A DNA stretch of 64,000 bases, from positions 27,095,015 to 27,159,014 of the forward strand of contig CAXIPT010000001.1 of NCBI GenBank assembly GCA_964030475.1, given 5' to 3'. The notes beneath the pieces were generated by a model. The model was not told where the DNA came from. It saw only the letters and a list, made by a program, of their open reading frames with translations, and made no database searches. This DNA comes from Tethya wilhelma (lineage: Eukaryota; Porifera; Demospongiae; Tethyida; Tethyidae). Of the stretch, positions 35,194 to 45,722 are shown piece by piece. How positions within the stretch are numbered: the stretch's first letter is position 1; each line of letters begins with the position of its first letter. Position numbers and translations under genes: made by a program.

Positions 35194-37625
35194 AAGTTTG
35201 AATATAATATCCAGGTGTAAAACTATCAGGAGGATGTGCCACTCTTGTTGAGCGTCGAGGTTGAGAACTGGTTTGCTCAGAACAGTCAGAAGTAGATGCA
35301 TCCACTATTACTGGTTGTGGAGGTGTAGGTACGTCAAACAGTTCATCCGACTCATGGTTTGGAGGTGAAGGAGTGTCCTGAGCGTAACGAACACGGAGGT
35401 GTTCAATATGCCTGCAAACATTGCGTCCATCTTGTAGTTGGATAGAGAATGACATTGGTCTAAATTTCTCTGCGACAATTCCATTGTTTTCAGATGGAAA
35501 GTCACGAGCAAACACTGCATCTCCGATATTAAAGTCTTGTTCTTTAGCAGTTTGGTCATTATTTTTCTTTTGCTTCTGTTGTTGCTTAGCTACCTTCTGA
35601 GCAATACTAGGCTTTAGTGCATCCAGCTGTGAACGAGGGCATCTTCCAAGAAGTAATTCAGCTGGTGAAATGCCAGTTGTAGTATGAGGGGTTATTTTAT
35701 AGCAGAAAAGAAATCGAGAAAGACGAGTTTCCAAGCTTCCAGAGCTGATTTTCCTCCTTGAAAGTCTGTACAGCCCTCTCAGCTAAGCCATTGGTTGCTG
35801 GGTGGTAGGGTGCTGAAGTGACATGACGTATTGAATTCTTTTGTGTTAACTCTTGGAACTCTGTGCTTGTGAAGACTGTCCCATTGTCTGTAACCAACAT
35901 TTCTGGGATACCATGCATAGCAAATAACTTGCGTAACTTGTCGATGGTGATACTTGAAGTAGCTGCGCTAACCTCCATCCATTTGGAGTGAGCATCCACC
36001 ACCACTAGAAACATTTTACCTTGAAAAGGTCCTGCATAATCTGCATGTAATCGAACCCATGGTCGCTGCGGCCACTCCCAGGGATGGAGTGGAGCTGTAG
36101 GTGGCGAATCATGGTTAGTTTGGCATTCAAAACAAGATTTCACCTTGTCTTCTATGTCGATGTCTATCTTTGGCCACTACACATAACTTTTGGCAAGTGC
36201 CTTCATCCGATTCACTCCCGGATGACTTTCATGTAGCAGTTCCATGACCTGTTGTCTCCCTGCTTCAGGAACAATGACTCGGTTTCCCCACAGTACACAC
36301 CCATCCTGACAGCTTAACTCGTCCTTACGACGTTGGTAGGGCTGCATAGCTTGGTCATCAGTGAGCTGCCATCCTTGGAGTACAAGGTCATGTACTTTGG
36401 AAAGTGTAGGATCCCTGTTTGTCCACAACTTAATCTGTTGAGCATTTACAGGAGACGTATCTAGCGTGTCCATCAGCAGAACGGTGTCTCCTGGCTGAGG
36501 AACTTCTGTCAGAGCCTCTGAGAGAGGAAGCCTGCTTAGCACATCTGCATTGGCATGTTCTTTACCAGGCTTGTATTGGATAGTATAGTCATATGCTTCC
36601 AGAGTGAGTGCCCAGCGTTGGATCCTTGCGGAAGCCATCTGTGATACTGGTCGGTGCTCACTAAACAAGTGCTGTAAAGGCTTGTGGTCGGAAATGTTGG
36701 TGAACTTACTTACGACTGAAAAGGTATTGGTGGAATTTTTTCACACCAAACACAATAGCCAGTCCTTCCTTGTCCTATTGAGCATATTTGCGTTCAGCTG
36801 GAGCTAGCGATCGGGAAGCATATACCACAGGCCGTTCAGACCCATTGTCAAATTTGTGAGAAAGCACTGCTCCCAGTCCATATGGCGAGGCATCGCATGA
36901 GAGAATCAGCTCTTTGCTGCAATCAAAATGAGCAAGAAAATCAACTGATGTGAGCAGTAACTTAGCTTCTTTGAATGCTTTCTCTTGGGATGGTCCCCAT
37001 GCCCATCTGCTCTTCTTCTGCAGCAAACTGTAAAGGGGTGCTAGCGTTGTTGAAAGCTGTAAGAGAAATTGGCTATAGTAGTTAACTAGGCCCAGAAATG
37101 ATCGGAGTTGGGAGAAATCCTTGGGAGTGGGTGCTTCTACCACTGCCCTAACTTTCTCCTTGGTAGGGTGGAGCCCTTTTTCGGTAATGCGGTGTCCCAG
37201 GTATTCCACTGCTGAAAGTAAAAAAGCACACTTGTGTTGTTTCAGGCGAGGACCAGCCTTCTCCAGTCTGTCCAAAACTTTCTCCAGATGCTTTTCAGTG
37301 GTGCGTCCTGTTACAAGAATGTCGTCAAGGTACACACATACGCCAGGAAGTCCTTGCAGGATGTTGTCCATGGCCCTTTGAAAAATTGCTGGTGCTGACA
37401 AGACCCCAAATGGTAGACGATTGTACTGGAACAGGCCCTTCTGTGTGTTGATGGTCACCAATTGCTTGGATGCATCATTCAGGGTAACTGTTGGTAGGCG
37501 TGTGCAAGATCAAGTTTGGAAAAATGCTAACCACCAGCTAAGGATGCTAGTAGATCATCTATCCGAGGCAAGGGGTAAGTGTCCAGCTTTGCTGCTCTGT
37601 TGACTGTCACCTTGTAATCCCCGCT
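35192..37625 (-). pseudogene. Ty3-class pol (RT, RNase H, integrase)
   Basis: RT starts within VSGDYKVTVNRAAKLDTYPL at 37625. It continues with LFQYNRLPFGVLSAPAIFQR and the catalytic GVCVYLDDILVTG (37340), thumb LGHRITEKGLHPTKEKV and FLGLVNYYSQF. RNase H shows LILSCDASPYGLGAVLSH and VVYASRSLAPAE, then LTLEAYDYTIQYKPGKEHAN and ADVLSRLPL. Integrase has HESHPGVNRMKALAKSYV, CFECQT, the core ADYAGPFQGKMFLVVVDAHS, VTDNGTVFTS, HPATNGLAERAVQTFKE, and a C-terminal tail ending at the TAA at 35194. Frame changes near 37465, 36770, 36170 and 35730, but residues of all three catalytic sites persist. No chromodomain recognised. Confidence 0.9.
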
Positions 37626-38025
37626 TACTGAGGAGCAAGAAAGAGAATTTGAAAGCATTTTCTCTATGGTACCTCCCAGAATGCTTGATTACAGAACATA
37701 CTATTGGAGAAATTTTGTATATCCTGGAAGCGATATTAATCATAGACCATCCCAATTTCAATTTACAATTGATTTGGGAGACATTTACAACAGCGGGTGT
37801 TACTACATAGCAACTTTTGGAGAACCACTAGTTCTAACAAGAGTACGAATAGACAGTTTGGTTCATCAACGGATCGGCGCATCCCAGTCAAACTACATCA
37901 GACTTTTTGAAGGAAACAACCCCTTTGAAGCCCAAAGTCAAGACCTCATGTGCTACGTAAAAGTACCACCACAAGTGAGTAGATTTGAACCACAGCACAT
38001 TCGCCTTTTTACAACCTCAAACAGA

Positions 38026-39354
38026 CTCAGGTAGGTTAAGGAATGGTTACAAAAAGTGGCCAAAATTAGTATTCATATTATGCGAAAAGTGAATAACTTG
38101 TGATTTATTAATTGTACTAAAATGAAAACACGATATGATGCTAACCTAAAGATTTCAAAAAAATTTGTGTGATAGCCATAGTCACATGACCTCTAATTTC
38201 TGCTGATTGAGCAAATTTTAAAAGTACGTCTAAAACTGTACGAAATTGACAGCTGCATGATTTGGGACAAATTGCATCTTAAAAAGCTCAAAAATTGTAA
38301 CAACTCCACATTTTCATAATGAAAAATTTTTGCTTCATTAAAAAGTAATTAGTCACAAAACACCAATTTCTATTTAATGCACACCCATTTCGAGACTTTT
38401 AAATGCCATAACTTAAACACAAAGCGAAAATCCCTAAATATGAAAATGTGAAGATGTAGATTATCTTGACCTAATTTAGTGATGGAAATATTGAAACTGA
38501 AAATCACTTCTTTGTTAGGGTAAAATGCATATATATTCATGTGCACTTTTTGTTTGCCGATTCAGCAAAAATGAAAAGTCATGTGACTATCATTATGGAA
38601 TCAGTTAGTTTAAAGTATGCTTTGGAACATTTCTTGTTTCTATGGATATAGTAACTATAGTAACAAAGTTATGGTCTTCTTGCATAATTTTTCAGTTAAT
38701 TAGAAATACCTTTCCTTAACTCTTTAGGGCCGACAGCGCCAAAAGTCGCACGCGCGTATTCTACGATCGCGTAATCTGCGATTTTTCGCATTTATTATTT
38801 TATAGGGATAGCGTTTGAGCTATGGGCTTTAGACTTGCTATGCAGTTAGGTAAGATAGCGCTCTACTAAAATACCAAGTTAGAGTCAGGTCTGATTAGTA
38901 GGCGGAGAGATATAGGCTTCAAAGTTCAAAGGTCGCGATCGCGGTAAAGATCGAGACCGTCGGTTTAAACTCACGTTTTTTTCTTAGTGCTTTGCAGGGG
39001 AAGCTTGTCGCTAGCTATGGAGGTGCAGGGGGGCTTAAGCTATACATGCATGCAAGCGCTTTTGCAGTCCTGCTCTTCAAGCTAGAAAAAAAGCCAAAAG
39101 TATGCAGGTCATTTGGCGAACTTTGACCGCTTCCGTTTTTGCAAGCTTTTGAAGTTAATAAAAGCAAGCCAAGAATAGAACTGATATAGTTATGGGTTAG
39201 TACAATCATAGCTAAGCTGAACTAGCTATAAAAGAGAGTGGCATAGGCTTAAGCAAGAACAAAAATGTACAAAAACCAAGGTTAATTAATTATTCATAAA
39301 TTCTAATTATATATGCATAATCAATTCAGGCCCTAAAGAGTTAACCTACCTGAG
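38026..39354. mobile_element. CTCAG-family TIR element, 2-bp duplication GA, with nested MITE
   Basis: Ends CTCAGGTAGGTTAAGGAA and CTTTCCTTAACCTACCTGAG, flanked by GA (38024-38025, 39355-39356). Excision restores an ORF. About 704 bp without the nested piggyBac-like MITE. A fragment recurs at 18006-18106. Confidence 0.85.
38720..39340. mobile_element. piggyBac-like MITE with TTAA duplication
   Basis: CTCTTTAGGGCC and GGCCCTAAAGAG termini flanked by TTAA (38716-38719, 39341-39344). TTAA targeting is diagnostic of piggyBac-like elements (Kolobok also uses TTAA). Empty site CCTTAACCTACC at 18094. Confidence 0.85.
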
Positions 39355-39581
39355 GAGTTGATATTGGCCGAACAGTACGCTACTGTGTATACAAAGGCTA
39401 CTGTATCGAATTCAAAGCATCCCTTGATGACCCAGGAGTGACACTTCGAAACACAAAAGTTGTACTTAGGGTTCAAAGTGCAGAACGAGTTGGAGGTTCT
39501 CACGACCATCCATCTTGGAATAGATGGAGTTTACAGTACACGTATTTCTTACACCTTGTACAAGTAATACATTCTAGATAG

Positions 39582-39756
39582 CATAAATACACAGTATACC
39601 TAACTATTAAATTGCAACTGTCTCACTTTGTTTGCACTTATAAACTTGGGCCAGTTCAGGCAGGGTTTTGGGTAGAGATTACCTACCCGCATTGGGCTGA
39701 ACATGATAAAACTAGGATAAACGCGCGAGTTTGGCTGGTTGACTACTAAGAACTGT
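39582..39756. other. No gene seen
   Basis: 3' flank of the unrecognised ORF. Confidence 0.4.
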
Positions 39757-40033
39757 TAAGGATTGCCAAGCGCTTCCAGCTCATTATAGTGCGCGCAGGG
39801 CCTGTTGCATGTATTTAGTTTGTAATGGTACAAGCAAGCTACAATGAATATCATTAATAATTAGTAGATAAAGATCGTCAGTACTAAATGCAGTATTAGG
39901 TGGGTGTGGCACTAGAACTTGGCCTCATGGCGAGTTGAGAAAGAGAACTCTTGTGAATAAAGGATTTTCCGGTACAGAAAGACACTAGCGCAGAGAGTCA
40001 AACAAAGCTTATAAAGTGATGCTAGAAGACTAT
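39757..40033. mobile_element. CTCAG-family element, left part (J type)
   Basis: Matches 54060-54335 (TTAAGGATTGCCAAGCGCTT onward). It is cut at GACTAT by an HF insertion and resumes at 44771. Confidence 0.75.
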
Positions 40034-41314
40034 TCCCAGTACGGTAGTACTGGGTACATAGGAATGGCACGGATGGCCCATTAGCACAATACAAATATTC
40101 ACGTGAATAACTGCAAAAACTGAGCGCTTGGCACTAAAAGGCTTCTTAAACTACTATTTAGCCTTTTCTCTTTCTATTGAGCCTAAAAACATAGCCTAAA
40201 ACCATCGCTAAAGTAACAAACTAAAATATGCCAAACCTCCAATTTTCTCCATCTTCTTCTTCTTCTTCTTCTTCTTCTTCTTTTTCTATCTTGGAACGAC
40301 TTTTCTCGAAGACCGCTCGCTTTCAGAAGCTGATTCTTGAACGAATAAACTTGGTTTCTTTGTCTTCACGTGCTTTTTGTATCGGTTATTCGTCTCTGTA
40401 GCTGAGTCGCTAGATACAAGACGAAAAGCGCCTTCTCCGTATGGCAGCCATTCATTTCTATACTCATTAATAATTCATTAGCTACCTTGGAAATCAAGTT
40501 GACGACTCTTTTCCAGTTAGACAAGTGTGCGTTATTTGGAATCCGAATATTCGCTGCCCTGCCTGAAGATTTCTGGTTGTGCTGAAGTCTCTGTATAACC
40601 AGTTACCGGTACCTTTCAGTCTTCAATAACAGGAGGTGAATATTCCCAGTATGGTAGTACTGGGTACATAGGAATGGCACGGATGGTCCATTAGCGCAAT
40701 ACAAATATTCACGCGAATAACTCTGCAAAAACCGGGCGCTTGGCACTAAAAGGCTTCTCAAGCTACTATTTAGTTCATTCTCTTTCTAACAAGCCCAAAA
40801 ACATGGCCTAAAACCATCGCTAAAGTATCAAACTAAAATATGCCAAACCTCAGGTTTTCTCCATCTTCTTCTTCTTCTTCTTCTGTTATGTCACGGCTTT
40901 TCTCGAAGATTGTACACTTATAGAAGCTAATTCTTGAACGAATAAACTTGGTATGTTGGTCTTCATTCGCTTTTGGCATCGGTTTTCTGTGTCACTCGTC
41001 GAGTGGCTCAATACAAGACGAAAAGCGCTTTCTCTGTATGGCAGCCATTATTTTGCAAACCATAAATTATTCATAAGCTAGCTAGCTTAACGACCCTTTC
41101 CATATTTAAGTGTGCGTTATTTGGAATTTATTGCAAGATGCCCGTCACAAGTAGTACTCCAAGTTCTGTCCTATTTTCTCGTTCTCTGTGTTCAGTTCTT
41201 CAGTAGGGAAGTTATCTATAGCTAACAAGACACATATATCAGATTCAACTTGGGATTTCAGTGTTTCTGCTGTGTAAAAGGCATGACTGTACTGTAGCCA
41301 GGAAAGTGGCGTTA

Positions 41315-42799
41315 GGGAGAGAAGGTTAGCCAATTAAAAAATTCGCTATTAACCCTTTTGTGACTGTTGAAATTAATCAGTGTGTACTTCACTTACAGCA
41401 TTATCTTTTTACTGCAGGCATAACTTGGAATATGAATCATTGTCTGAATTAATTCTCTTGCATATAACATTTTCAGTATAAATTTACATTGTCACTGACA
41501 ACTGATGACCCAGAAGTTACCAGTGCATGTAATTACTGCCCTCCTCTCGCTGGACTTTGATGCTGTGAGATTGCCATAGTATGACATGCATGGCTAAAAA
41601 TACTGATTGATCACAGTTTTATTTACTGAGATGGATTGTCCAAGTTCACTGGTAGTGAAACATAGCTATACCATGAATGCACTAATATGCTGCAACAATA
41701 TTAATTTTTATAACATTGTGAGATTGATGTAAGATGCTCCAAAATATATTCTTCTATTAGGTATCCTACTCCAGATCAAAACCTGCAAGTTGAAACAAAA
41801 TGATTATAATTATTATATAGCTAGTACTAAAAGAACTGGATTATTACAATTATAGCTACATGCAGTAGAACCTCGGACTGCGGACGATTCTTGGTTACCC
41901 AAAATTCCAATTCGTATATTGAAGCATTACAAACAGAACCTTTGAGAAGAGGACAACTTCTCCACAAAGGACAAAAAAACTGAATTTATATTGTCCCCAA
42001 AGTGTCCGTTTTGGAGGTTTGAGTGTATGAATGTCTATAGGCCGGGACTCAGGCTAAGAACTATAGTACAGACGATACTATACAATTTACAGCTGCTTTC
42101 CCAGGCTCCTCCTAGCTCATTCGCAAAATTAAACAGTATGAAAATATTTACAAAGAAGGAATATGGGCTCGGAACAAGCTAACTCACAATAATACTATGC
42201 ATATGATGAGATAAAGAAGCAATATGCAACATGAGCTTTTCTACCAAGAAAAAAAATCACTCTGTACGACTAATTTAACTTAAACTAACCTTTAACTGAG
42301 TAAATAGAAGAGAATCATAGCAGCCACAAAAATAGACAGCAGGCAAAGAAAGACCTGAACTTGGCTTTATAGTCTGTGGTGTCTCACAGTACGATGTATT
42401 GATGTCAGTCATATGGTCAAATCAACTGTATTGTGTACTAGAATAAAACATAAACAAGTAAGTAAGCTGTTGTCAATTTGACTCAATAACTTGAGATATA
42501 TATTGACTTGTAGGTTACATAACACCCTATCACAAATTTAATATGTAGCCATAGATCTTAAAACTACCTCAGAGTCTTATTTTTATAAGTCTACCTGCAT
42601 TGAATGTTCAGCGTTGATCTTCATCACTCTGGATCTCTTGGCGTACACTAACACTGGCAACCCGAGGGACACAGAGCACAGACAAAGATTCTGGACGGGT
42701 CACTGGTTTAATACAGAAGAAAAAAAATTAAATCTCAAACTGATCAAAAGATTTACTCGTAGAAAAGGGGTTAAATTTTAGTGGCTAACCTTCTCTCCT
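41315..42799. mobile_element. TA-target TIR element of about 1.5 kb
   Basis: GGGAGAGAAGGTTAGCCA and TGGCTAACCTTCTCTCC are inverted, flanked by TA (41313-41314, 42800-42801). No transposase seen; hosts the MITE at 41859. Confidence 0.6.
41859..42025. mobile_element. Pogo/Tigger-like MITE
   Basis: CATGCAGTAGAACCTCGGAC and GGAGGTTTGAGTG ends with flanking TA; CAGT-GAACCTC and GTGTCCG are typical of pogo-type termini. The ends are only partly symmetrical. Confidence 0.5.
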
Positions 42800-43459
42800 T
42801 AGTGGCTAGTTAGCCGGGATCAAGTTCTCTGCTCAGGCTAAAAACTGTATTATACTGATATTATAAACAATTATTTCAAAAAAAAATAGAACAAACAAGT
42901 ACAAAAACCATTAGAAATGTAATGTAAACATAGGAATGGCCAAATCGTAAAAAAGTGAGCAAACAAGATAGGAATGCTGGTCAGATTGAGCGAGTTCATT
43001 CCTGTGTCTACAATGTCATTGAGCTCAGTAGAGATATGAACATAGGTGACACAGTGAAATGAACTCGCTCAATCTGACCAGCATTCCTATCTTGTTTGCT
43101 CACTTTTTTACGATTTGGCCATTCCTATGTTTACATTACATTTCTAATGGTTTTTGTACTTGTAGACTACTTTGTTACATAGTTGTCATTATAAGAAGAT
43201 GATCAAAGCAAGTAAATTTTGTAAGATACAGCTCCAGCCTCCTGAGATGCTTCACCATGACTTTATACTGATAGCATAGGCTATAATATCCATGCTGATA
43301 GTGTACAAGTAACTACCATATACACACAAACTCAAATGTGATGTAGAATTATGAAAAAATGAGAACAAACAAGTGAAAAAACATTGAAAATGTAATGAGA
43401 CATAGGAATGGCCAAATCGTAAAAAAGAAAGCAAACAAGAACGAATGGCTGTTTGAGTG

Positions 43460-44349
43460 GCAGTTGGATCTATTCAAGCACTCGTCATCAACCATCAACA
43501 GAAAGACGTTACAACATTTCAATGGTGGAATGTCATGGGGTTGAAATTTCCGTAACTACTCTGGAAACATTCCAAAGATGGCATTCAACATTACAGGCTT
43601 CATCCAGCCAAGCTTTGTCTTTGAAATTCTACATGTAAACGATCGTGATGGTCTAAACGATAGGCAGTTGTTCGATTTCCCACATGAAAGAGATTTATTT
43701 CTTGACGAGCTGAAGGTTCCAATGGATCTTCTCAGTTATTATGGACGAACATCTAAGTCCAGTTAGCTATTCATTCAGTGAGGAGGGATATGCATCATTC
43801 AGAAAAGTTCGTGACGAATTGGTTGTTGACAAACAGAGCAACTGATGAAAATGTACAAGGTATTCTTGCAAAGTCTCGTGGATTCTGTGCACGATTGGCA
43901 ATGGTCCTCCACTACTTGGAGTTTGCAATTACTGTAGTAAGCGGCACTGGTCAATTCAAAAATGAAATTCAAGAAGAAATAGTGAAATCATCCAGCACTA
44001 TGATGAAGCATTTCATCTACTAAAAGTTGATAATGCTTAGAATGGACAACAGCTGCAATCGTGACAAATTATCTCATAGAATCTGTCGGCTTCTCACAAT
44101 GTCATCTCGAGATGGCAAAGGAGAGATAACATCATCCGAAATTTCTCAAAAACACATCAGTGAACGCATCGGAGGAAGCTATCCTGTCAAGAAGACTGTT
44201 GAATTGATGAAAAGTGCCGAGGAATTGGGCTATGGAGAAGTTCAAAAGGCTACTACGCCAAACAAGAGACAGTATACTAAATTTCGAAAGAGAAAGTACA
44301 ACGATTTAGATGAACATAGCGTACATCTACTAAAACGGGCTAAAATAAC
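43460..44349 (+). pseudogene. DUF3987-like gene, partial copy
   Basis: Matches 46193-47082 with essentially one substitution (GTGAAATCA against GTGAACTCA). It joins an HF foldback on the left at GAGTG-GCAGTTGG and ends at the single N at 44350. See the longer copy for content. Extreme identity beside an N suggests an assembly duplicate. Confidence 0.75.
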
Positions 44350-44350
44350 N

Positions 44351-44746
44351 CTGTCCCGGAAGAAACCAAGTTCATTCGTTCAAGAATCAGCTTCTAAAAG
44401 TGAATAGTCTCTGAGAAAAGTTGAGCCAAGATAGAAGAAGAAGAAGAAGAAGAAGAAGAAGAAGAAGAAGAAGAAGAAGAAGAAGAAGAAGAAGAAGAAG
44501 AAGAAGAAGAAGAAGAAGATGGAGAAAATTGGAGGTTTGGCATGTTTGTGTTTGTTATTTTAGCGATGGTTTTAGGCTATGTTTTTGGGCTCATTAGAAA
44601 GAAAAAAAAAGCTAAATAGTAGTCATAGAAGCCTTTTAGTGCTAAGCGCTCAGTTTTTGCAGAGTTATTCGCGTGAATATTTGTATTGCGCTAATGGGCC
44701 ATCCGTGCCATTCCTGTGTACCCAGTACTACCGTACTGGGAATTAC
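44351..44746 (+). mobile_element. HF element, hairpin-end half with long (AAG)n
   Basis: CTGTCCCGGAAGAAACCAAG, then an AAG run of about 29 units (44432-44518), GGAGGTTTGGCATG, GCCTTTTAGTGCTAAGCGCT and the hairpin CCCAGTACTACCGTACTGGG. Confidence 0.85.
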
Positions 44747-44770
44747 ATTTTCAATGTTTTTTTCACTTGT

Positions 44771-45240
44771 ATTAAAAGGTTCTCGCTGGTTTTTCTGAAA
44801 ATTCCAGACCATAGTGCGATGATGAATGGCAATGTAATGGTAAGTATGATAAATTCACTCTAAAATTCATTATTTCTTTTAGTAATTTAGCGCTGCTGTT
44901 GCATTGCAACAAAAATCAGCGATGGATGTTTAGTTCAGACCATTAGCTAACTAGCAAGCGCTACGCCAAACCCTGAGCTAGGCTTCTTCTGTACCGGATT
45001 TTTAATTTTGCGTCTATGAATATCAATTAGTTAACCGTAATTTTATTCATGATAATGGTTACCTTGGCAACTAATTGTGAATCCCTATAAAGTACATAGA
45101 TTAAAGAATCCTACACTACTATTGAAATATGCTCTAAGTGAAGTACTGGCTGTATATCAGCCATTTAATTCATAGGTATTTCAACTGTGTAATTTTCCAG
45201 TAAAGTCTGATTGTCCTTAACTGACCTGAGTCTATCCATT
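44771..45240. mobile_element. CTCAG-family element, right part (J type)
   Basis: Matches 54336-54797 and ends CTTAACTGACCTGAG. Forms one element with 39757-40033, split by the HF composite. Confidence 0.75.
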
Positions 45241-45722
45241 GGTCAACTTTTAGCATAGCAACCATTGTTATTGGATACACATAATCACACACTTCAAGTT
45301 CACTTGTGTTCAGCTAATGGTTATCACATTCGGAGACTTTGCCCGAGTCTAGTCTTCACCGCACTCTGGGTACTGAACTTGAATAAATAAATTGAGCCAG
45401 TTCATGATGTAAGTTAGCCCCACCTTTATTCATATGCAGTACTAAGCTATAGTGCTATTATTATACGTAGCTACAGCATTTAACCATAGCGGCTACACCT
45501 ACATATCATATTTATTCTATAATTAGGCCGCACGTATAGTAGTATGTATGGTACATATATCATTATTAAGTATCAGAAATGAAATAAAGAATACTCATGT
45601 GTTGAAAATGAGAGTGACATGCCTTGTTTTTAAAGGTTTTCATAGTTATACACTGATTTTAACTGTCACTGACCACAGTAGCATTTAATTATAATGATGT
45701 ATTATTACAAAATAGATGCAGC
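45241..45722. other. Upstream region of the DUF3987-like gene
   Basis: AT-rich, no ORF. A plausible acceptor (CAAAATAG) just precedes the first ATG, so an intron or LTR may lie here; neither is shown. Confidence 0.4.

Larger units (their letters stand above)
26823..37630 (-). mobile_element. Ty3-class LTR retrotransposon, 5' truncated, carrying a nested BEL/Pao element
   Basis: The 3' LTR is in two pieces: 34956-35180, starting TGTAATAACTG in element direction, and 26823-26920, ending AGTTATCACA. Together they are about 323 bp. Polypurine tract AAGGGAGAGGAAG (35181-35193) precedes the LTR. pol lies at 35192-37625. The 5' LTR, gag and protease are missing; RT begins abruptly near 37625 next to an unrelated ORF. 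The LTR end lies inside the 115-bp tandem repeat. Confidence 0.85.
37630..39581 (+). pseudogene. Unrecognised ORF split by a TIR element, 5' end lost at the Ty3 border
   Basis: Part 1 is open from the Ty3 junction (TEEQEREFESIF), through ATG 37666, to AACAGA at 38025; the frame includes YYWRNFVYPGSDI, FQFTIDLGDIYNSGCYYIA, LVLTRVRID, NYIRLFEGNNPF, LMCYVKVPP, EPQHIRLFTTSNR. An element (38026-39354) with GA duplication follows. Removing it with one GA continues the frame exactly: VDIGRTVRYCVYKGYCIEF, LRNTKVVLRVQSAERVGG, LQYTYFLHLVQ, stop 39579-39581. From ATG 37666 that is 194 codons with no other defect. Many beta-prone hydrophobic and aromatic stretches suggest a beta-rich fold. It may be the C-terminal part of a larger protein. 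I recognise no family. Confidence 0.6.
40644..43163 (-). mobile_element. HF element, type 2 copy with large insertion
   Basis: Hairpin CCCAGTATGGTAGTACTGGG at 40645, body, type 2 module (CTCGTTCTCTGTGTTCAGT), insertion 41315-42799, and type 2 foldback 42895-43163, whose centre (GTGACACAGTGAAATGAACT) differs from the type 1 foldback while the outer arms agree. Confidence 0.75.
40034..44770 (-). mobile_element. HF composite: type 3 element holding further elements
   Basis: Hairpin end at 40034, body with (CTT)n to about 40640, a nested HF copy (40644-43163), type 3 module 43164-43370, foldback left arm 43371-43459. Then comes a DUF3987 segment, N, an HF hairpin-end piece, and the last bases of a foldback right arm TTACATTTTCAATG to CACTTGT at 44770. 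The outer flanks GACTAT and ATTAAAAGG reconstruct the J element. Everything next to the N at 44350 is uncertain. Confidence 0.6.
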
